Shown here one piece after another: positions 8,276 to 10,034 of a DNA stretch of 10,034 nt (position 1 is its first letter; every line of letters starts with the position of its first letter). The notes below the pieces were generated by a model that did not search any database, was not told the origin of the DNA, and was given only the letters and a program-made list of their open reading frames with translations. The stretch is from CAYGHG01 sp964349515 (lineage in GTDB: Bacteria; Oederibacteriota; PGYV01; CAYGHG01): assembly GCA_964349515.1 (NCBI GenBank), contig CAYGHG010000098.1:1-10034 (forward strand). The letters are read 5' to 3'. Both the position numbers and the translations under genes were made by a program.

Positions 8276-8673
8276 TATTTTGAAATTTTCCGAATATAAA
8301 TAACGTTTGCCGCCGCGAGAAGCGCGGCAGAGACAAAAAAGCAGGTAAACGACAGGGCTTTCATCAGGAGCACCAGGTTCCGCGACGATTCAATTGCCGC
8401 AGTCTGTGCTTCAAGCATTGCTTTATCGGCAAATACTGCCGGATCAGACAACCCTGATATTGCGGTTTCAAGCATCGGTACCCCGTACATGACCGCATAA
8501 GCATAGGCCGCGAGAGAAGCAATCATCACAACCCCGGCTGCCGCCGGCATTATCCAGATAGCAGATTTCTCCCTTATTACCTCTGTCAGCTTTTTAAGCG
8601 AAGACGACATATAAAACAGTGATACTGCGAGTATGACCACAGCCAGCCCGTAAACCAGGGATTCGTAGTTCAT
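8275..8673 (-). CDS. Small membrane protein, three predicted helices, function unknown
   Basis: A 132-residue protein of no family I recognise. Hydrophobic helices are at about residues 5-24, 39-64 and 102-128. A short basic loop (SSSLKKLTEVIREK) follows helix 1, a polar and slightly acidic loop (65-100) lies between helices 2 and 3, and the end is basic (IRKISK). By the positive-inside rule this gives a short N-terminus outside and loop 1 and the C-terminus inside. Its ATG overlaps the stop of the preceding gene by 4 bases (ATGA), with AGGGGTGA upstream, so the two small membrane proteins are probably made in step. Possible roles are a membrane anchor or sensor subunit for the receiver or the DUF4388 protein; nothing in the sequence proves either. 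Confidence 0.85.
   Translation of the reverse strand: MNYESLVYGLAVVILAVSLFYMSSSLKKLTEVIREKSAIWIMPAAAGVVMIASLAAYAYAVMYGVPMLETAISGLSDPAVFADKAMLEAQTAAIESSRNLVLLMKALSFTCFFVSAALLAAANVIYIRKISK
8670..8673 (-). other. ATGA stop/start overlap coupling the two small membrane proteins
   Basis: The minus strand reads ATGA: ATG starts the 132-residue protein and TGA ends the 115-residue protein. Such overlaps usually mean coupled translation and near-equal amounts of product. Confidence 0.9.
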
Positions 8674-9017
8674 TTTTCACCCCTGTACTTCAGCAGTTCG
8701 CCTATCAGGGCATTAAACTTCATTACGCCCGCGAGGCATGAAACAGCGGAAATAAGAAGCGCGGCGTAACCCGCGTTCTGGAGGAATGCCGCAACAGCAG
8801 CGTCATTTGAGAAAAAAGCCCCGCGCGCAAGTATCAGAAGCGCGTAAAGCAGTATTCCCGAAGGCGCAGCCATAATCAGCGCGTGAAATGTGGATCTGTT
8901 AAAGACCACGTTGTATCTTTTTGCGACCAGCCCGAACACAAGAAACCCGGCCCAGAACAAGACCGCGCTCGCCACAGCCGCCGCGTTTCCGTAAACCGAT
9001 AAAAATTCCGAATCCAT
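8670..9017 (-). CDS. Small membrane protein, three predicted helices, function unknown
   Basis: A 115-residue protein not recognised as any named family. Hydrophobic helices are at about residues 10-32, 44-65 and 75-98. A basic loop (AKRYNVVFNR) follows helix 1 and the tail is charged (LLKYRGEK), so loop 1 and the C-terminus are predicted to be cytoplasmic. This is the same topology as the next gene product, with which it shares a 4-base ATGA overlap. The shared plan suggests a two-part membrane complex or an old duplication, though I see no clear sequence identity between the two. The start is fixed by SD TAGGAGGTG, which itself includes the stop codon of the upstream DUF4388 gene. Confidence 0.85.
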   Translation of the reverse strand: MDSEFLSVYGNAAAVASAVLFWAGFLVFGLVAKRYNVVFNRSTFHALIMAAPSGILLYALLILARGAFFSNDAAVAAFLQNAGYAALLISAVSCLAGVMKFNALIGELLKYRGEK

Positions 9018-9021
9018 CCGT

Positions 9022-9030
9022 CACCTCCTA
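9022..9030 (-). promoter_or_regulatory. Ribosome binding site overlapping a stop codon
   Basis: TAGGAGGTG on the minus strand contains both the TAG stop of the DUF4388 gene and the SD for the 115-residue membrane protein, four bases before its ATG at 9017. The arrangement suggests re-initiation by the same ribosomes. Confidence 0.85.
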
Positions 9031-9795
9031 CTTTGACCCTGCCCAGATTTTTTCAATGATTGTTTTGGCTTTTGTTTTTCCCGCGATTGCCGAGAAATCA
9101 ACCTCAAGGCTGTTTAAGAGGGAAATCATCTCTTTCATCCCCATTTTTGCCCTGTTTATCCTCAGCTTTGTCATGGAACTGTCAACTATTGCCGAGCCAA
9201 TATTGCCCAGTTCCTCGCGCGCGATTCGTTCCACTTCAGGTATCTTAAAGCGCGTCTTCCTGATAAGCCCTGCGGAAACTAGCCCATACAGTACAGCCTC
9301 AGCCTCTTCCCTGCCGCCGTGGTACTCGTCAATAACCGCGCCGACGCTTGTATCCCCGCCAAAAGCAGCAAGCATGTTCCACTCGTCGTGTACAAAAGGG
9401 GTAAAGACATTTTTCCCGCCCGGCATTCTTGTAATCTTCATCACTTCATTATCAGAAGGAATGTAGTCTTTTACATTTTTTCCTGTCTGCCTCAGCCTTC
9501 TGGCGCTCTCCATTATCATCTCTTCCGGGAAAATATCCGCGTTATTACCTCCTTCTATTTTGAATTCTTCATCAAAGTAGAAAGAACCTTCTTCGATGAC
9601 TGTAAGGAGATTAATTGCCGCTTCTTTCACCGGTTCTCCCTGCACAGCCGGGCCCGCGCCTGCAATTTTACCCTGACTTATATCTATATAACCTTTCCTG
9701 TACTCCCCCGTTACATTCAGCCTGCCCGTGCGCCCGTAATTGCACAAAAGCCTCAGCATTCCGGCAACGCTGATGTTTCCTGTTGTTCCCTGCAT
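9028..9795 (-). CDS. DUF4388 (PATAN-type) domain protein with winged-helix-like middle and helical tail
   Basis: A 255-residue soluble protein. Residues about 4-104 match the DUF4388/PATAN pattern: an early helix (ISVAGMLRLL), then TGRLNV, then GYIDISQGKIAGA, then GSFYFDEE. PATAN is the N-terminal domain of cyanobacterial PatA and of many delta-proteobacterial regulators, where it serves protein contacts. Residues about 128-184 look like a winged-helix or PATAN-associated helical domain (DEWNMLAAF, then YGLVSAGLIRK). Residues 186-250 are helical, with an ELGNIGSAIVD segment that loosely recalls small helical modules with an IGPIA-like motif (weak). I chose the ATG at 9795 because it follows an ideal SD. 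A longer frame reaches 9888 but would overlap the upstream kinase end and has no DUF4388-like residues. It is separated by 10 bases from the next gene. Confidence 0.9.
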   Translation of the reverse strand: MQGTTGNISVAGMLRLLCNYGRTGRLNVTGEYRKGYIDISQGKIAGAGPAVQGEPVKEAAINLLTVIEEGSFYFDEEFKIEGGNNADIFPEEMIMESARRLRQTGKNVKDYIPSDNEVMKITRMPGGKNVFTPFVHDEWNMLAAFGGDTSVGAVIDEYHGGREEAEAVLYGLVSAGLIRKTRFKIPEVERIAREELGNIGSAIVDSSMTKLRINRAKMGMKEMISLLNSLEVDFSAIAGKTKAKTIIEKIWAGSK

Positions 9796-9801
9796 AAAAC
9801 T

Positions 9802-9810
9802 CCACCTCCC
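9802..9810 (-). promoter_or_regulatory. Strong ribosome binding site that sets the DUF4388 start
   Basis: The minus strand reads GGGAGGTGG here, six bases before the ATG at 9795. This near-perfect SD decides the start in favour of the 255-residue form over the 31-residue longer reading that begins at 9888. Confidence 0.88.
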
Positions 9811-9824
9811 TTCGTATATTTTGA

Positions 9825-10034
9825 TCACATCACAGGTATTACAAAAATAAAAACACTCCCCTTTCCGGGCCCCTGCGATTCCGCCCAAATTTTTCCTCCG
9901 TGTGCCTCTATTATTGTTTTTGAAATATTGAGCCCGAGCCCCAATCCTTTAAAAGCGGGCTTGTCTGTCCCTGATATCTGGTAATAGCGCTCAAATATTT
10001 TCGCAAGATTATCTGTTTCCATTCCAATGCCCCG
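9825..10034 (-). CDS. Histidine kinase, C-terminal end only (HATPase domain)
   Basis: The final 69 codons of a kinase whose start lies beyond the right edge. The window opens inside the D/G1 box (RGIGMETDN), followed by an F box (IFERYYQ), the G2 box GLGLGL and the usual ending GKIWAES, then GSVFIFVIPVM. This is the ATP-binding half of the HATPase fold; its sensor and H box are not visible. The methionine in RGIGMETDN is internal and not a start. Its tail closely resembles that of the large kinase at 1-3570 (FERYYQ against FERFFQ, GGKIWAES against GGYIWAES), so the two transmitters are of the same subfamily. It ends 29 bases before the DUF4388 start with no terminator-like hairpin in between. 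Confidence 0.93.
   Translation of the reverse strand, partial: RGIGMETDNLAKIFERYYQISGTDKPAFKGLGLGLNISKTIIEAHGGKIWAESQGPGKGSVFIFVIPVM

Noticed and set aside
9796..9824. Possible terminator or promoter in the longest intergenic gap
   Set aside because: The 29 bases contain the SD of the next gene and no hairpin with a T run, and are too short for a convincing promoter.
9796..9888. A 31-residue N-terminal extension of the DUF4388 protein
   Set aside because: It would overlap the upstream kinase's coding end by 64 bases, adds residues foreign to the domain, and ignores the ideal SD just before the ATG at 9795.
9319..9984. Plus-strand open frame of 221 codons across the DUF4388 gene and the kinase end
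   Set aside because: It runs antisense across two well-supported genes with clear domains, and its product has no recognisable motif. It is a shadow.
10020..10022. Start codon for a 65-residue protein at the right edge
   Set aside because: The frame stays open to the window end and the upstream codons encode RGIG of a kinase G1 box, so this methionine is internal.

Overview
The window is one continuous minus-strand run of nine bacterial signal-transduction genes, two of them cut by the window edges. No gap between genes exceeds 29 bases. Two neighbouring pairs overlap by 4 bases in ATGA stop/start junctions, and several Shine-Dalgarno (SD) sites sit on the preceding stop codon. The whole block therefore reads as part of a single operon. 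I see no promoter, terminator, RNA gene, mobile element or CRISPR array, so the operon begins to the right of base 10034 and ends to the left of base 1.

In transcription order (right to left) it holds: the C-terminal end of a histidine kinase (10034-9825); a DUF4388/PATAN-type protein (9795-9028); two small three-helix membrane proteins of unknown function (9017-8670 and 8673-8275); a stand-alone CheY-like receiver (8262-7882); a six-helix membrane PAS protein with no kinase domain (7879-6968); a soluble protein built wholly of about 16 ankyrin-type repeats (6971-5382); a Cache-HAMP histidine kinase (5361-3580); and a very large kinase with Cache-like, CHASE-like, PAS, GAF and PAS sensors ahead of its transmitter (3570 to beyond 1).

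A plausible working picture is several sensor kinases, two with extracytoplasmic ligand-binding domains, feeding one output-less receiver. The DUF4388 protein and the ankyrin solenoid would then act as protein-protein output or scaffold parts, and the small membrane proteins and the PAS protein as membrane partners. This is inference from co-location. No DNA-binding or enzymatic output domain such as GGDEF, EAL or HD-GYP is present, which suggests control by protein contact (motility, polarity, pilus or similar) rather than direct transcription control.

Organism: a bacterium with SD-led, tightly packed genes and a mid-range GC content (estimated by eye, not computed). The large multi-sensor kinases and the DUF4388 protein are typical of environmental Gram-negative lineages such as delta-proteobacteria-like groups or uncultured candidate phyla. 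I cannot name the phylum from this sequence alone.
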